This document shows, piece by piece, positions 23,960 to 37,719 of a stretch of 64,000 bases of DNA. Source of the stretch: Mangifera indica (lineage: Eukaryota > Streptophyta > Magnoliopsida > Sapindales > Anacardiaceae). The first letter of the stretch is position 1; each line of letters begins with the position of its first letter. The notes below the pieces were generated by a model. It saw only the letters and a program-made list of their open reading frames with translations, made no database searches and was not told the DNA's origin. The position numbers were made by a program, and so were the translations under genes. The stretch spans positions 5,226,251-5,290,250 of the forward strand of contig NC_058151.1 in the NCBI RefSeq assembly GCF_011075055.1, given 5' to 3'.

Positions 23960-26900
23960 ATGTCTGCCTCTGCAAAGTCTTTGGATCCTGCATTTCAAGG
24001 AGTGGGTCAAAGGCTGTATCCTTGATTGGAGTAGTAACTTACTAATTTTAGACAAATCAACACAATCACATGGGAGAAAGAGAGCCAGAAAATTTTCTTG
24101 GTTTTCACATACATTTGCAGCTCATAAGTGAAAGTGGAATACAGTTTTGACTTAAGTTGTATACATAAAATTTTCTTGGTATCACTTAGCAAATGTTGGT
24201 ATGCTACACTATCTGCTTTAACGTTTTCAAACTTAACAGTTCACAGGGGCACTGAAATCTGGAGAATTGAAAATTTTCAACCGGTTCCATTGCCTAAGTC
24301 TGACTATGGAAAATTCTACATGGGAGATTGCTACATCATCTTGCAGGTGAAAAAGTTCTTGAATGCTCTCTCTCAACTTTTTTTTGGGTTATATATATAT
24401 TTTGATCACTTTCTTGAATAAATCTTCTTATAGCATAGGTACTTGTAGTAGATGTTGCATCCATGCTTTTCGAATTTACTCAAAAAGGGTATTACACATT
24501 ATATTGTCCGAAACCGAATATTCTTTGGTTTGCCTTCATCTATATTTAACTGCTTGGTTTATGTGGTAACTTTAAAGTTCTATATCAATTTTTAATTGTA
24601 AATATGGCACATGACATTACCTTTGACCTGATCATGAACAATTTGATCCTGCCTCGTCTGTTCCTTCATTCTTCTTTCCCACAAGTTCATCGTATGGGGG
24701 AAGGGGTTGATCATTTGCTATCTTACTACTATATGCACTTACCTTTTTGGATGCATACATATATCTGTAGACATCAAGTGGCAGGGGAGGTGCTTATCTG
24801 TATGACATACATTTCTGGATTGGAAAAGATTCAAGTCAGGTGAAATTTTAATGAATTTATCTTCGTTCTTTCTCTTTTTTTTTTCCCTATATATTTTGAA
24901 CTTTATACTTCTTTTAACACAAATTGATATGGAGGTAAAACCTAAATTTAACATGAGATGTTAAGGTTGTTCCTAGTTTTTTGGACAATCTGTTCTTTCC
25001 AGGTAAATCTCTCAACATTAATCTGATTTTTTCTTCTTTGTCAAAAAAAAAAAAGGATGAAGCTGGAACAGCGGCTATTAAAACAATTGAACTTGATGCT
25101 GTTCTTGGAGGGCGTGCAGTGCAGCATAGGGAAATTCAAGGACATGAATCTGACAAATTTTTATCATATTTTAAACCTTGTATTATACCGTTAGAGGGAG
25201 GTGTTGCATCTGGATTCAGAAAACCTGAGGAAGAAGAGTTTGAAACACGCCTTTATGTATGCAAAGGAAAACGAGTTGTCAGGATGAAGCAGGTATTGGA
25301 TTCTAATCTACCTTTCATGCATGAACACTGAACGAAGTTCATGTTGGATAATCTAATGTGGTTCAAGAATTATTATTCTGTGTTTTGCTTTTGCAGGTTC
25401 CTTTTGCTCGGTCTTCACTAAATCATGATGATGTGTTTATCCTGGACACTCAGGATAAGATTTATCAATTCAATGGTGCAAATTCCAATATACAGGAAAG
25501 GGCCAAGGCTTTGGAAGTAATTCAATTTTTGAAGGACAAGTATCATGAGGGGAAGTGCAATGTTGCAATTGTTGGTGTGTATTTAGATACAACTTTTGTG
25601 ATGCTACTCTTTTTGTTTAAAGACTCATTGAGCCTTAATTAACTACTTTGTAGTCAGAATTTCTACATTGTAGTTGATAATTCTTCATTTGTCTCTTATA
25701 TGGGTATAAATGGTGCTCACTGTGCCAGATGATGGTAAATTAGACACAGAGTCCGATTCAGGTGAATTTTGGGTTCTCTTTGGTGGTTTTGCTCCAATTG
25801 GCAAGAAGGTTGCTAGTGAAGATGATATTGTTCCAGAAAGGACCCCTGCTAAACTTTACAGGTTTCTTTTGTGCAAATTGTTGATACATGATAAATTACA
25901 TCAGTCCTTATGTCTGTTTCATTGTAAATAACGTTGCGAAGTAATGTAAATGTATCAGTTCTTTTAGCAGGGTTAAGAAGGCTATCATTTTCTTCTGAGT
26001 AATAAATTTATGGCGTTCTTTATGCTTATTTGTATGCTTGTAGTGATACCGACATATTCGTGCATATAAAATATGTGTGAAAAAATTTACTCTATTTCTC
26101 TTCATCCTTCCCTATTTCTTGCTGACAAGCTCAATCTTTTAGATCAAATATCTAATAGAAGACCATATTTGAGATCCAATGTGTTCAGTTTGCATTCTAT
26201 TTGTTTAATTTTTATTTCTATTGTTTTTTATAGGTAAAGCTCTCCTCATGAGATTATATGATAGGACAAAAGCATGTTTTAGTTGTATATTAATGTTTCA
26301 TGATATCCTATTGAAAATTGAAAGTTAATATCATGATGCTTTCAATTATAAACATAATTTGCTGATTTCTTTTCACTTGTTTCTGCAGCATTGAAGATGG
26401 TCAAGCTATGCTTGTAGAGGGTGAACTCTCCAAATCCATGTTGGAAAACAATAAATGTTATCTACTGGATCGTGGCAATGAAATATATGTTTGGGTTGGC
26501 CGGGTAACTCAAGTGGAGGAGAGAAAAGTTGCTGGTCAAGCTGTTGAGGTTGAGGCATACCATTTCTTTTATAACATATTGAGAAAATAAAAAACAAGGT
26601 GGGATTTTCATTTGCAAATTATATCTGCAGGAATTTCTTGCTAGCCAAAATAGGCCAAAATCAACAAGGATAACCAGGGTCATCCAAGGTTATGAGACAC
26701 ATGCATTTAAGTCAAACTTTGATTCTTGGCCATCAGGTTCAGCAACTTCTGGTACTGAGGAGGGAAGGGGGAAAGTAGCAGGTAGGCCCTTTTTTTCCTT
26801 CTAATTCATGATTAAATTGGAGCATTTCATTGTTAGTATTATTAAAAACTGTTTATGCCTGTAGCTTTGTTGAAGCAACAAGGTGGTGTTATCAAAGGCA

Positions 26901-29900
26901 TGAACAAAAGTACTCCAACAATTGAGGAAGTCCCACCTTTGCTTGAAGGAGGTGGAAAGATGGAGGTTTAGTCGATAATAAATTTCTTGTTTGCTTCTGG
27001 GAAGTATTTCATTTAGTAGGTTGTTGGCATTGATATGGTTTAGGATAATTGCTATTGTTTATTGTGCAGGTATGGTGCATTAATGGAAGTGCCAAGACTC
27101 CCTTGCCCAACGAGGATATTGGGAAATTTTACAGTGGAGACTGCTACATTGTGCTTTATACTTATCACTCAGGTGATAGGAAGGAAGATTACTTTTTATG
27201 TTGTTGGATTGGCACTGATAGCGTTGAGGTAACTACATTCTTCCGTATTAGATTTGGAATCATTTTCCTAGTGGCTTGACTTTTACTTACTTAACAAATG
27301 CTTATGCAACACCTGCCTTATTTGAACTTTTTTTCAGTAGACAAGTGTCATTCCTGTACGATATATAATAAGTGCTGTGTATGTCTAAATAAATGTGAAG
27401 TTATCTGAATTTCAGCACCATTAAGTAAATGTCATCCTCTCTCTTTAAGAAAAATAATAAGTAAGAAAAAAAAAGAAAGAGAGAGAGAGAGAAATGTTTC
27501 TTTAAATTCATTTTCATCTCATTGTAATGATCTTCTTGAAATGAGTTTTGAAAGTTATAGGTGCTGGCAACATATTTTTTGTTTTGTGATTTTTATTTTC
27601 TCTGTATTTTTTCCTGGTTCTCATTTTTCTTTGATTTTTGGCTTCCTCTTTTAGATCACCTCCCACTTGGAATGTGTTAGGATTGGATAAGGACTAGATT
27701 AATAATTATTATAATAAAATAATAATATTAATTTATTAATTAAGAAAATATTTGGTATTTGATTTGAATAAAATATTTTAATTGATTAATTATTATTAAT
27801 ATTTTATTATTTGGTATTTTGTTTTGTGATTTTTATTTTCCCAAATTTTTTCCTGGTCCTCATGTTTCTTTGATTTTGGGCTCCCTCTTTTTCAGGTCAC
27901 CTCCCGCTAGGAATGTGTCAGGATTGGATAAGGACTAGATAAATAATTGATATAGTAAAATAATAATGTTAATTAATTAATTGAGAAAATATTTGGTATT
28001 TGATTTGAATAAAATATTTTAATTAATTAATTACTATTATTATTTTATTATAATAATTACTATTATCTAATCCTTATCCAATCCTAACAGAATGCAACAC
28101 TCTTTAGTCATTGTCACTATTTCTTATAGATTTGTTACCCCTTCTCTCATATTTTTTAACCTCTTTGTGGATATCTAGTTCACTTGTATGCCTATTTCAT
28201 GATTTTCTTCAACATTATTTGTAAAAGAAAATAAAGCCTATCTTGACTTAAACTTGTTGTATGACTAAGTTTTATTTTTCTTTTGTTTCCCATAATTTTT
28301 TGGGTTGGGCTATATGCCCCCCCAAAAGTGATCCATACACCCTTTTCTCTAAGTACATCTGTTATTAATTTTCTTTAACGAAATCATCCTTTTAATTTTA
28401 AGTATAATATATGTTGCTAGTACAAAGTTAATAATAGATCAATACATAATTATGTACATAATACAGGTTTGAAGATTCATTGAAAATTGATTTATAATGG
28501 AAATTCTATTGTTAAGTCTTGCATTTATTGCACTTTTCTGCCCTTTCAAACATGGATGTACTGAATTTCTATTGATTATATGTATTTATATTCAAAATTA
28601 AGAACTCTACAAATATTTTTAGTACATATTTATTTCTTAAATATGTAAATAATGGGGTGCACTTAAATACTAGTTGAGCGTGTATTTTTGGGTACATACA
28701 GCCCCATCCATTTTTTCTTGTCACAGTGATAGTAATTATTAAGTGCAGATCCTAAGATAATTTTTTTGCATCTTCAGACTTATGACACATTCTCGTGCTT
28801 TAAAAACTTTCTGATTTATGGTGTTGCAATCATGTATACACTGTTTTTGTTTCTCCATGTTGAAATTTATTGCTCTCTTTACATTGTAAACTCCATATAT
28901 TTTGTTTCCTTTGATTTTTGAATAAACGTATTTAAATTTGTTTTATTTTCTTACACCATTCTAATTGTCATATTAGTAACACTTTGTAATTTATAACAAT
29001 GCAATTCAGGAGGACCAAAAGATGGCTGCTCGGTTGGCTAATACAATGTGCAACTCACTGAAGGGAAGACCTGTTCAGGTATCATATTATCTTTCTCTAT
29101 TTTTGGAAAGTTGACTGCATAAAGACCTGCATGTAATTGATGCTTGTGACAGGGTCGGATATTTCAAGGTAAAGAGCCACCACAATTTGTTGCCCTCTTT
29201 CAACCTATGGTGGTCCTTAAGGTACTTTATGTAAAACTTGCAGCCTTTTGCTTTAAGGTTCAATTATGCTTACTCTGACATTGTGGTTCAGTAAAAAATT
29301 AGAGGGTAATGGATTTTTTCTAATATGATTGAAATTCTCAATAGGGTGGTTTGAGCTCTGGTTACAAAAAGTACATAGAGGACAAAGGTTTAACAGATGA
29401 AACTTATACAGCAGAAAGTATTGCACTCATTCGGATATCTGGAACTTCCATTCATAACAATAAGGCAGTGCAAGTTGATGCGGTATGTAATAATTTAGTT
29501 ATATATTTTTTGATGCTTTAATTATGTTTGTTTAAAGTCAAATTTTTCTATGTATTCATGTATATTTATAATAGTTGCTGTCAAATATGAATATCATTAA
29601 GTGATTATGGAGAGGGGCAAATGAAGATACAACTTCCTGGATTTAGCTGAATGATGGAGACAAGTTTAATATACTTTTCTAAGTTAAGAGGTTTGTTGAA
29701 AGCAAGAAGAGGACCAAAAATGTGTTTTGTGTTTGCCCAATCTTCTTTTTCTTTGTCTTCTCTTCTTTCTAGTATGTTTTTGTTTATTATGGTTTTTATC
29801 TAATATTGAACCTTTGCAGAAGCAGCTTAATGGGCATTTATCTTCATACTATTCCTCCTTGTGGCCATATGATCTCTTGAAAATTATCTTTGTCAAACAT

Positions 29901-32900
29901 ACATTAAAAATTTTTATTGTTCAGGTGGGTACATCATTGAACTCTACTGAGTGTTTCCTCTTGCAATCTGGCAATTCCATTTTCGCTTGGCATGGAAAAG
30001 AAAGCACCTCCCAGCATCAGCAATTGGCTGCAAAAGTTGCTGAATTTTTGAAGGTATATTCCTTTACAAGAATAGAATTCTTTTGGTATCTGGTGTAACA
30101 TGCCATTCAAGGAATTATTGATGCCTTTTTTAACAAAAAGGAAAAGAGTAAGATATAGATGCTTCTTAATGGTTAAAGAGTAGCTAGTTGCCTCACTCTA
30201 ATAATTGCAAGCAGGTTACAATCAGTCAGTAATCTAACTTTTAACCTGTTGAATCAAGATGTTTTGTGAATTCATCTTTTTCTTAAGACAAAAAATGAAT
30301 GTGATGCCAGACATATTGTTTTATTTTATTGCTTCTATGTGTGCCAAGTGAATGTCACAATTCAAATTTATTATAGTGTTTCAGTTGATACTTTCTGTCT
30401 CCATTTATCTAGGCATTCAACTTATTGCTTAATACAGCACGTATAATTGAAGTATTACTTCATTGCTATTTCAGCCAGGTGTTTCTATAAAACATTCCAA
30501 AGAAGGGACAGAGAGCTCTGCTTTCTGGTTTGCACTAGGAGGGAAACAAAGTTACACCAGCAAAAAGGTTTCTGCAGAAGTCGTCAGAGATCCTCACTTG
30601 TTTACATTTTCGTTTAATAAAGGTGCATTTCTTCATCATTCATTTGGCCTTTGCTGCTTTGTTTTGCTCATAATGAAATTATATTTGCTGTGAACTGATT
30701 TTTTTTGGTTTTATAAGGTGTTGAATCAGCTGTTTATCTCTCTAACTATTGTATTTGTTGTCATTTTTTGTTGCCTTGTTGGTCCCCAGGAAAGTTTGAG
30801 GTGAGTCTACTCTTAAGATTCAAGCTTCCATGTGGAGAGGTGTTCAATGGCTTTGTGTATGCATATTAATGTTTTTCTGGGCAGGTTGAGGAAGTTTACA
30901 ACTTCTCACAAGATGATCTGCTGACTGAGGATATTTTGCTGCTTGACACACATGCTGAAGTGTTTGTTTGGGTTGGTCAGTCTGTAGACTCCAAAGAAAA
31001 GCAAAATGCTTTTGAAATTGGCCAGGTACTGATTAAATTGAGTAATCTTTTTTCTTTGTTTGTTTTTCATACTGTACTCTACTCATTGTACAAGTTCTGC
31101 AGAATTACATAAACATTGCTGCATCTCTGGAGGGATTGTCTCCTAAAGTTCCACTATACAAAGTCACTGAAGGAAGTGAGCCATGCTTCTTCACAACATT
31201 CTTTTCATGGGATTCAACAAAAGCTACCGTACGTGTGTGAATGACATGATATCTCTTTACTAATTGTCTTCAAGTTTCTTTTGCTTCTTTATTTTCTTCT
31301 ATTGTTAAATTTTCTTTATAAGTTATAGTGTTTTCATTTCTTTTCCGTTAAACTGTAATTTCAAATGTGTCATCTTCTCCTTGTATATGCAAAATGGAAA
31401 ACACAACTTATATTGTATAACAGGAATCATATTTGCTTAAAAAGTTGCATTTGTTCAATTGTAAAGTAGGTACTGTGATCAAATAAGTAAAGTATGTTTT
31501 AGCCATTCTCTCCTAAATAGGAGAAATGAGATGCAAAGAGGGATTTTGGCCAACACAATGGTTCACCTACCTAGTCAAGTTACATAATTTTCCTTGACCA
31601 AGTTACAGAGCAAGAATATTTTTTATAGTAACTTGGTAAAATAGGACAAGAGTTTGAAAAAATGATTATATTGAAAGTAGAGACAATATTTACTTTAACT
31701 AATTGTAAGTGGTGAATTAATTTTACTGTTGCAAATACTGTTATTGATTTTGAAATTAAACTAGAAAGCTATCATTTTGATCGAACTAAGTTGGCTTCTA
31801 ATGAATTATAAATAGGGATTGTGACACTTTGGGGGCCAAATTCTGGTGTGAATTTCTTACTTTGAGAAAAAAAAGAAAAGAAGATGTGATTGTGGTAGCA
31901 TACATTTGGGATTAGTTATAATGTTAAGAAAGTCTGCATTTCTAAATTCTTACATTTATCCCAAACATTATTATTGACATGTTGTTAATATTGTATGTTC
32001 AATAATTTCGGTGGTATGTCGTTATAACTTATCTGAATCGATACAGGTTCAAGGAAACTCATTCCAGAAGAAGGTGGCATTGCTCTTTGGGGTTAGCCAT
32101 GTTGCAGAGGTAATTGCCTTTTTTAATACAAGGACACAAGAGTGCATGATTAGATCCTCTAAAAAGTATATTCAAAGTTTTGCAACATCTAATCTTTGTG
32201 CATAAATTTTGGCACTGATTTCTTTAATGCCGATATTGTTTGTTGGGTTTAGAACTTTGGACACAAGTGATTTGGAACAAATATATTATTTGCAAAAAAG
32301 TGATTTGTGCATTCTGAGCTCTTCAAAATTACTTCAGAGGCTTTTTGGTTTGTGCAATTTTAAAATTTGGGATATGTATCATGCATTTCAAGTGCTTAAT
32401 TGGGTTGTGACTAACCTGAACTTTTTTCAGTTAAACAAGGCAAAAACTCTGAATTATCCATTTATTTTACTCCAATACTCAACATTTGAATCTAAAGTTG
32501 CATTTTGTGTTTCTAACTTATAACTTTCTAAATTCTTTGATGGAGATAGATGAGTGGTCAAGGATTTCTATCTCAATTTCAGTAAAAACTAGTATCACCA
32601 AGTCCTGTTCCTTGACCATATGTCATAAAACATGAGACCCTGTATTTATTTTATAGTATGATATATGTATTGTTCACCATAATTTTACAATTGCCTTATT
32701 GCTCTCAAATTCTTGTCTTGCTAAATGCTTTAGGCAAGTCTTCTGAAGAATTTTCCTTGAGGATTCTATTATTTAGATCAGGGTATCTAAGTTTCTTGGG
32801 GTAAGTTGTGGGTATCTAAGTTTCTTGGGGTAAGTTGTTTTAAACCTAGAATTTTGTATCGAGCCCTACATTTGATCCTTAAAATGATGCATTTGTGTGT

Positions 32901-34755
32901 GCATTAAGGATTCATTTATCCATTTCATAAGTTAATCTGAGGGCATCTTGGTGGCTATTTGATATTATTAAATTATATTTTTGATACAGGATAAGTCAAA
33001 CATAAGCCAGGGGGGACAAACTCAAAGAGCTTCTGCCTTAGCTGCCTTATCCACTGCTTTTAATCCATCTTCTGGGAAATTCAATTCGGTAATGTCTTTC
33101 TTCATGTTACATACTTTAATACATAACCTTTAATATTAGTGTTCAAAATTTTTGACAGGCCCTATTTTTCTTCTTTTTTAAAAATTATTTTATTTTTAAT
33201 CTAGGTCCACTGATTCAAAGCTCAAGTGTTATACTCACCTGATAATTGATAGTGGACAAATACTATCGTTCACTAGTATGTTTCAAACCAAACAATTTTT
33301 GTGCCTTTTCATAAAGCCCCCAGGATCTAACTACAATAACAGTGGATATTTCAGAAAACTAGCAATTACTCCCAGTTTCTCAAACCAGCAGATTTAGTGT
33401 TTTTATGAGTAACTCATTAAAGAGCCCAAGAAAGAGTTGGTCTATAGAACAGTGGTCCAAAACCCACAAGCTATTGTGTAGCTGAACAGATTCCTCCAAA
33501 ATTTGAGGTGGATCTGAGCAGTCTTGATATTGGAGTCGGGATGTAAATGCTGGGTGTAGGGCAATTTCAAAGCATAATGGAAATATTTTGTTGCTCAACC
33601 TTGATATTTATGCTTGTGGTTTTCCAAAATTTGTTGCAAGGTGTTCACAATATGTTGTGTCTTGTAGATGGGTTATTTTTGTGGTTGTGGATTTCTGGTT
33701 CACTATCTAAGTTTTTTTAACATTAATATACATTTCTACTGCCCGATATAAAAAAACTATTGTTTCTTGGATGCTGTCAAAGGTTTAATCAACAGAAATT
33801 TAGAGCCTAGTGAAAATTTTCTGGAAAAGGTACAGGGTTAATTTTATCCATTCATTTCATCTGAAAAAAGATGAGGTTGGAAGTGTCATTTTAAAGGTCA
33901 ACCTTAGTCAAAATAGTAGCTGAATCAATAAATGAGGGGTGTCAGTGAAATAATCTTATGTTTTGTTATGATTGTGTTGTTGTTGGGAGATATTCATTAA
34001 CGTCACTGATGAGATGGTTATTTGTCATTCTGTCACTGTAGACACCAGGAAGCAAAGGTTCTGCTACAAAACCTTCAAGCGCTGGCCGGGGATCACAAAG
34101 AGCAGCAGCAGTAGCGGCTCTTTCCTCAGTTCTTACTGCTGAAAAGAAGAGATCACCTGATGCTTCTCCTCCTCCAGAAACTAACCCTCCTTGTAAGAGT
34201 GTTATTTTAATTCTCTATAAATTACTGATATTTGATGCAGTTAGTAATTTCACTAGGGTCACTAAGTGTCGCCGATGCTTTCTTGCCATGTTATACATGG
34301 TTCTCAAACCGTGGAACATCTGACACCTTTTAATGTTTTCAGCTGAATCTGGGCAGTCAGAATCAGATTCTCAAGAAGTTGCTGAGGTTAAGGAGGCTGA
34401 GGAAGTTGAGCTGGTATCTGAAAGGAATGGAGAGGAACAGACTTCACAGGCTGATAATGGCACTGAATCAGTTTTAAGTACGTTCAGTTATGATCAACTG
34501 AAGTCCAAATCTGAGAACCCGGTTACTGGGATTGATTTTAAACGAAGAGAGGTTAGTCGCATAAAATCAATCAATATTATTAATTCAATTAAGTTAAGCT
34601 TTCAAGTGATATTCAATGTATATCGGCATATGGTTTGTCAGGCCTATCTGTCAGACGAGGAGTTTGAGACTGTGTTTGGGATGACAAAAGAAGCATTTTA
34701 TAAGTTACCAAAATGGAAGCAAGACATGCAAAAGAAGAAAGTTTATCTATTCTAG
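23960..34755 (+). CDS. VLN3: Villin (actin-bundling/severing protein), VLN3-like
   Basis: The 23 coding exons are 23960-24015, 24247-24346, 24771-24839, 25056-25292, 25397-25574, 25729-25861, 26389-26548, 26631-26781, 26865-26965, 27070-27228, 29010-29078, 29153-29221, 29345-29482, 29925-30053, 30475-30622, 30790-30800, 30885-31025, 31103-31228, 32047-32109, 32990-33088, 34042-34192, 34343-34551, 34642-34755. All use GT-AG and join in frame to 936 aa. It begins [20 protein letters not shown]. Six gelsolin repeats lie at roughly 20-115, 150-225, 258-320, 395-485, 535-600 and 637-715. A low-complexity linker (QRA.A.AALS and acidic Glu-rich parts) leads to a C-terminal villin headpiece (about 874-936) with [14 protein letters not shown] and LPKWKQ. 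Villins bind, bundle and sever actin filaments in a calcium-dependent way. VLN2 and VLN3 are close; PLPNEDIGK and VAEDKSN favour VLN3. Length is slightly below the usual 965-976. Confidence 0.95.
27581..28060. repeat. 240-bp tandem duplication in villin intron 10
   Basis: A unit starting 'gttttgtgatttttatttt' occurs at 27581 and again at 27821, and the similarity continues for about 240 bp ('cacctccc', 'ggaatgtgt', 'aggattggataaggactag', 'atatttggtatttg'). The duplication spans both host sequence and the left part of the element at 27675-28089. Confidence 0.85.
27675..28089. mobile_element. TG...CA element with 5-bp target duplication in villin intron 10
   Basis: It starts TGTTAGGATTGGATAAGGAC and ends in the inverted form CCTTATCCAATCCTAACA. 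It is flanked on both sides by GAATG (27670-27674 and 28090-28094). The TG/CA ends and 5-bp duplication fit a solo LTR, while the long inverted ends rather fit a foldback element. An internal tandem duplication enlarged it. Confidence 0.55.
28305..28708. mobile_element. Possible MITE in villin intron 10
   Basis: The left side has 'ttgggctatatgcccccccaaaa' in outline (28305-28327); the right side, reversed, has 'ggggctgtatgtacccaaaa'. The ends look like imperfect inverted repeats of about 25 bp around an AT-rich interior. No clear target duplication. Confidence 0.4.
30790..30800 (+). other. 11-nt microexon of the villin gene (exon 16)
   Basis: GAAAGTTTGAG lies between 'ccccag' and 'gtgagt'. 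It completes the codon begun by the previous exon (AAA G|GA AAG TTT GAG, giving KGKFE) and keeps the frame into VEEVYNF. Skipping it would shift the frame. Confidence 0.85.
32781..32838. repeat. 29-bp exact tandem duplication in villin intron 19
   Basis: Two consecutive copies of a unit starting 'gggtatctaagtttcttggg', at 32781 and 32810, with no difference seen. Confidence 0.9.
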
Positions 34756-37719
34756 GAGCTTTTTGGAGGAGTGAGTAATCTGGTTCATTAGCATTCTAAT
34801 TACAAGTTGGTCTATTTTGATTGATTTTGAAAGCTGCTGCTTTTTTCTAGCATGAGAGATTGTAGTTTTAAAAGAGATGTGGTGAGTCCAATTCTTTGAT
34901 TTCGTTGGCATGTATTTTTCTCGTTTTGTGGTTGCTTCTTTTTGACATTTTATTATCTTTAATTTTGGCTTTAAGAAAAAACAGAAAAAAGGGGGGGTGT
35001 ATATGTAATGCATTTGTATTTCAAATAACAGTATAAGGAATGAAATTTGTTGTTGTCATATTGCTTTCAGGTTAAAAATTCATTGGAAATTCGTTGATAT
35101 GGGGGCATGTATAAAATGGACCGCCCCATGCCAGATTTAATGCCAGGTAAAGAACCAGCAAGATGAATCTAAAATGAAGTATGCGTGGCACTAAGTTTAG
35201 TGTTAATTAGCAAGATATATTCCGTTAAAATTAATTGATAAATGGTTAGTGTTTCGATGAGAGTGAAATGAACCAATGGCAGCTGAATTACGCCTTGACT
35301 TCTTTTTCGTCCTCCTCCCTTCAGCCCTCTATGAACAAGAACAACGATCAGGGGAAATTGTTAATGCAAATAACCGCTTCGGCCACAGCAAAAGAACCCA
35401 GTGAAATCGGAACCATCAGGTTTGGTTTTAGTTCCTACCCGAAACTGAAACTAGCTTCAACAAGTTCAATTTTGCTTCTAAATCTTTAAATAACCCAAAT
35501 CGACCTGAGAACTATATTTAGGACCAAATTTAGGATAACTAGTTGACAACTTACACTTTAAACCCATTCAAATTCATTTAATATACTTAATTATTCTCAA
35601 AACTATATGAGTCTTAAATAAATTCACAACTTAATCAACCTAAATAACCATAAAAACTGTAACTTTTATCTTGAAATCCAAACATTAACTTACAAACATG
35701 AACCCAAAATAAAATCAATATTAATACATTATTTTATTATAAATATGTAAAATGACTGCAATTAAATGGGTATCTTAATTAATAAACAAACCCTTCTTAA
35801 AAGGGTAGAGGTTAAAAAAAAAATAAAAATTCTTGTATAGAGTTGTTTCATAGAAGATTTGGTACCTTTCCGTATGATTCAAGTATTTTAGTACGATGCA
35901 ACAACTGTTAGCAGTAAAATTTAAAAAATAAATTAAAAAGAACGATACAATCCCTTGGCTTCAGCACACTAAATTTTCAGTACATTGTGTCTGCATCCAC
36001 CTATGTCTGATTGACCCGAAAGCTGCCTTATATATGTCCAAAAACTGTTTCTCCAAAACAACTTAACGCGAATGAAAAACAGAAGCATGTTTTTTGCTTC
36101 TTCTTCTCCTCCCCCCAAAAAATACACAAAAACCATGTCTCCCAAAATGCAATATTGAAATGGTAGTAGGCAAATTGTATCGTGGAAAAGACTCACACCG
36201 AATCTTTGGAACGTATTGGAATCGGCAATACGAATTGAATTCAAAATCCGGGTATGCTTTACTGTTTTTACAGAAAATCAGAATTTATAGAATGGCATGC
36301 GTAAAATTTTCCGACACTACATATATACGACTAAACAAGTAAAAAAAAAAAAGAAATATATGTCATGAATCTCAAGTGGTAGCCTCCACAATCTGAAAGC
36401 AAAATAAAAGAAATGCATTTTAGAAACTATCCGCAACGGCAAAACCAAAATTGAAAATTAATATTAGGAGTCAAATCCAAAGAATCAATACTAGCATGAG
36501 ATGAGTTGTAATTAACCATAGTTTTTATTAAAAAAATAATAAATTGAAAATGCATACATGATTTCCTAATAATATCTATTAAACTAGCAATTTGTGGCTG
36601 TTGGGGGTGCTTACTTTCAAATGAAGAAGAAATGTCTCAGCATTTTGTTTTAGGTATGTAAGAAGAAAAATAAAAAGAGCCCTTTTATTTATTAAAGTAA
36701 TGGAGCACCTGCTTTTAGAGCCCAAATCTGAAAACCTATATTAAACACTTCAAATTTACAATAAAACTATGTATATAATTTTGTATATAAACAATCATAT
36801 GTCATAATATAATTAAATATTATTTTATTTTTAACTATCTAATTATATGATGACATTGTTAAAGTTTTCATCTTATGTGAGAGGATGACTTATTTATTGT
36901 ATTACCCAATTTTGACCTTTTGGTTAAATGTGGATGAACGCTATTTTAATCTTTCTTTCAAGTTTAATGAAAACTTATAAATATCCATTCAAATGGGAAC
37001 TGATAAAGTTGAAAACCCTATTAAATTAGAGAGAAAAAGAGGTGAAAAAGAATTACTTTTTTGTTTTTGTTTGTACTATGATAGTTTCCGCAAATTTGCG
37101 CCCCCGAAGTTGTTCTCCATTGGATCGAGCTCAAATTTTTTGAAGATATACAAGACATAAGGTACTACATTTTGAACAGTGGAGATTTGATTTTGAGGTC
37201 TCTAGATCCAAATTTAGATGTGTGAACTGAAGCCCTGTTTTGATGATTTCTGTTCATTAATCTTGTGTTATTTGATATCTTGTTACCAAGAATGGTTGTT
37301 TTTGATGTATTGTTGATTATATGCCTCTAATTTCGCCAGGAAAAACTTTGTTTGTACCCATTATTATTGCTAATAGTGGAAGATTTATCTAAACTAGATC
37401 TCGTGGTTTTTTTTTTTTCACATTGGAGAGGTTTTCCATGTTAAAATTCTTATGTTTATTGATTTATTTAATTTTGTTGCATTTGTTTTGCTTGTGGGTT
37501 CCTAATAGGTTTACACAAAAGACTGGAAAGTATTTTTTATCCTAAATCGTTGTTTTATTCTATTTGGTTATTAGGGTATCAGATTTTATTTCTCAACAAA
37601 CACTTTATTATGTGTATAGAATTGTGCACAAAAGTTATGCACATAACACTATTTTAAAATTTATTATTCATTACAATTTTGTGAATTGTAACGTATCACT
37701 CAAATACAAATAGATTTTT
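34756..37719. other. Villin 3' flank and intergenic DNA
   Basis: The first few hundred bases are presumably villin 3'UTR. A 73-codon frame at 35268-35489 has no recognisable domain and could at most be a gene fragment. One foldback MITE lies at 36762-36885. Nothing else is supported up to the next MULE-like element. Confidence 0.4.
36762..36885. mobile_element. Foldback MITE (second family)
   Basis: It has 'actatgtatataattttgta' at the left, 'catatgtcataatataatt' and the opposite-strand partner 'aattatatgatgacat' at the right. It matches the copies at 59121 and 61406 in order of motifs. Confidence 0.5.

Noticed and set aside
24011..24016. A GC-AG donor for villin exon 1
   Set aside because: A normal GT donor two bases further (CT|GTATCC) gives GQRLGTEIW in frame with the next exon, so no unusual splice site is needed.
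35268..35489. 73-codon frame as a possible gene start
   Set aside because: No recognisable motif, and no downstream exon continues it convincingly.
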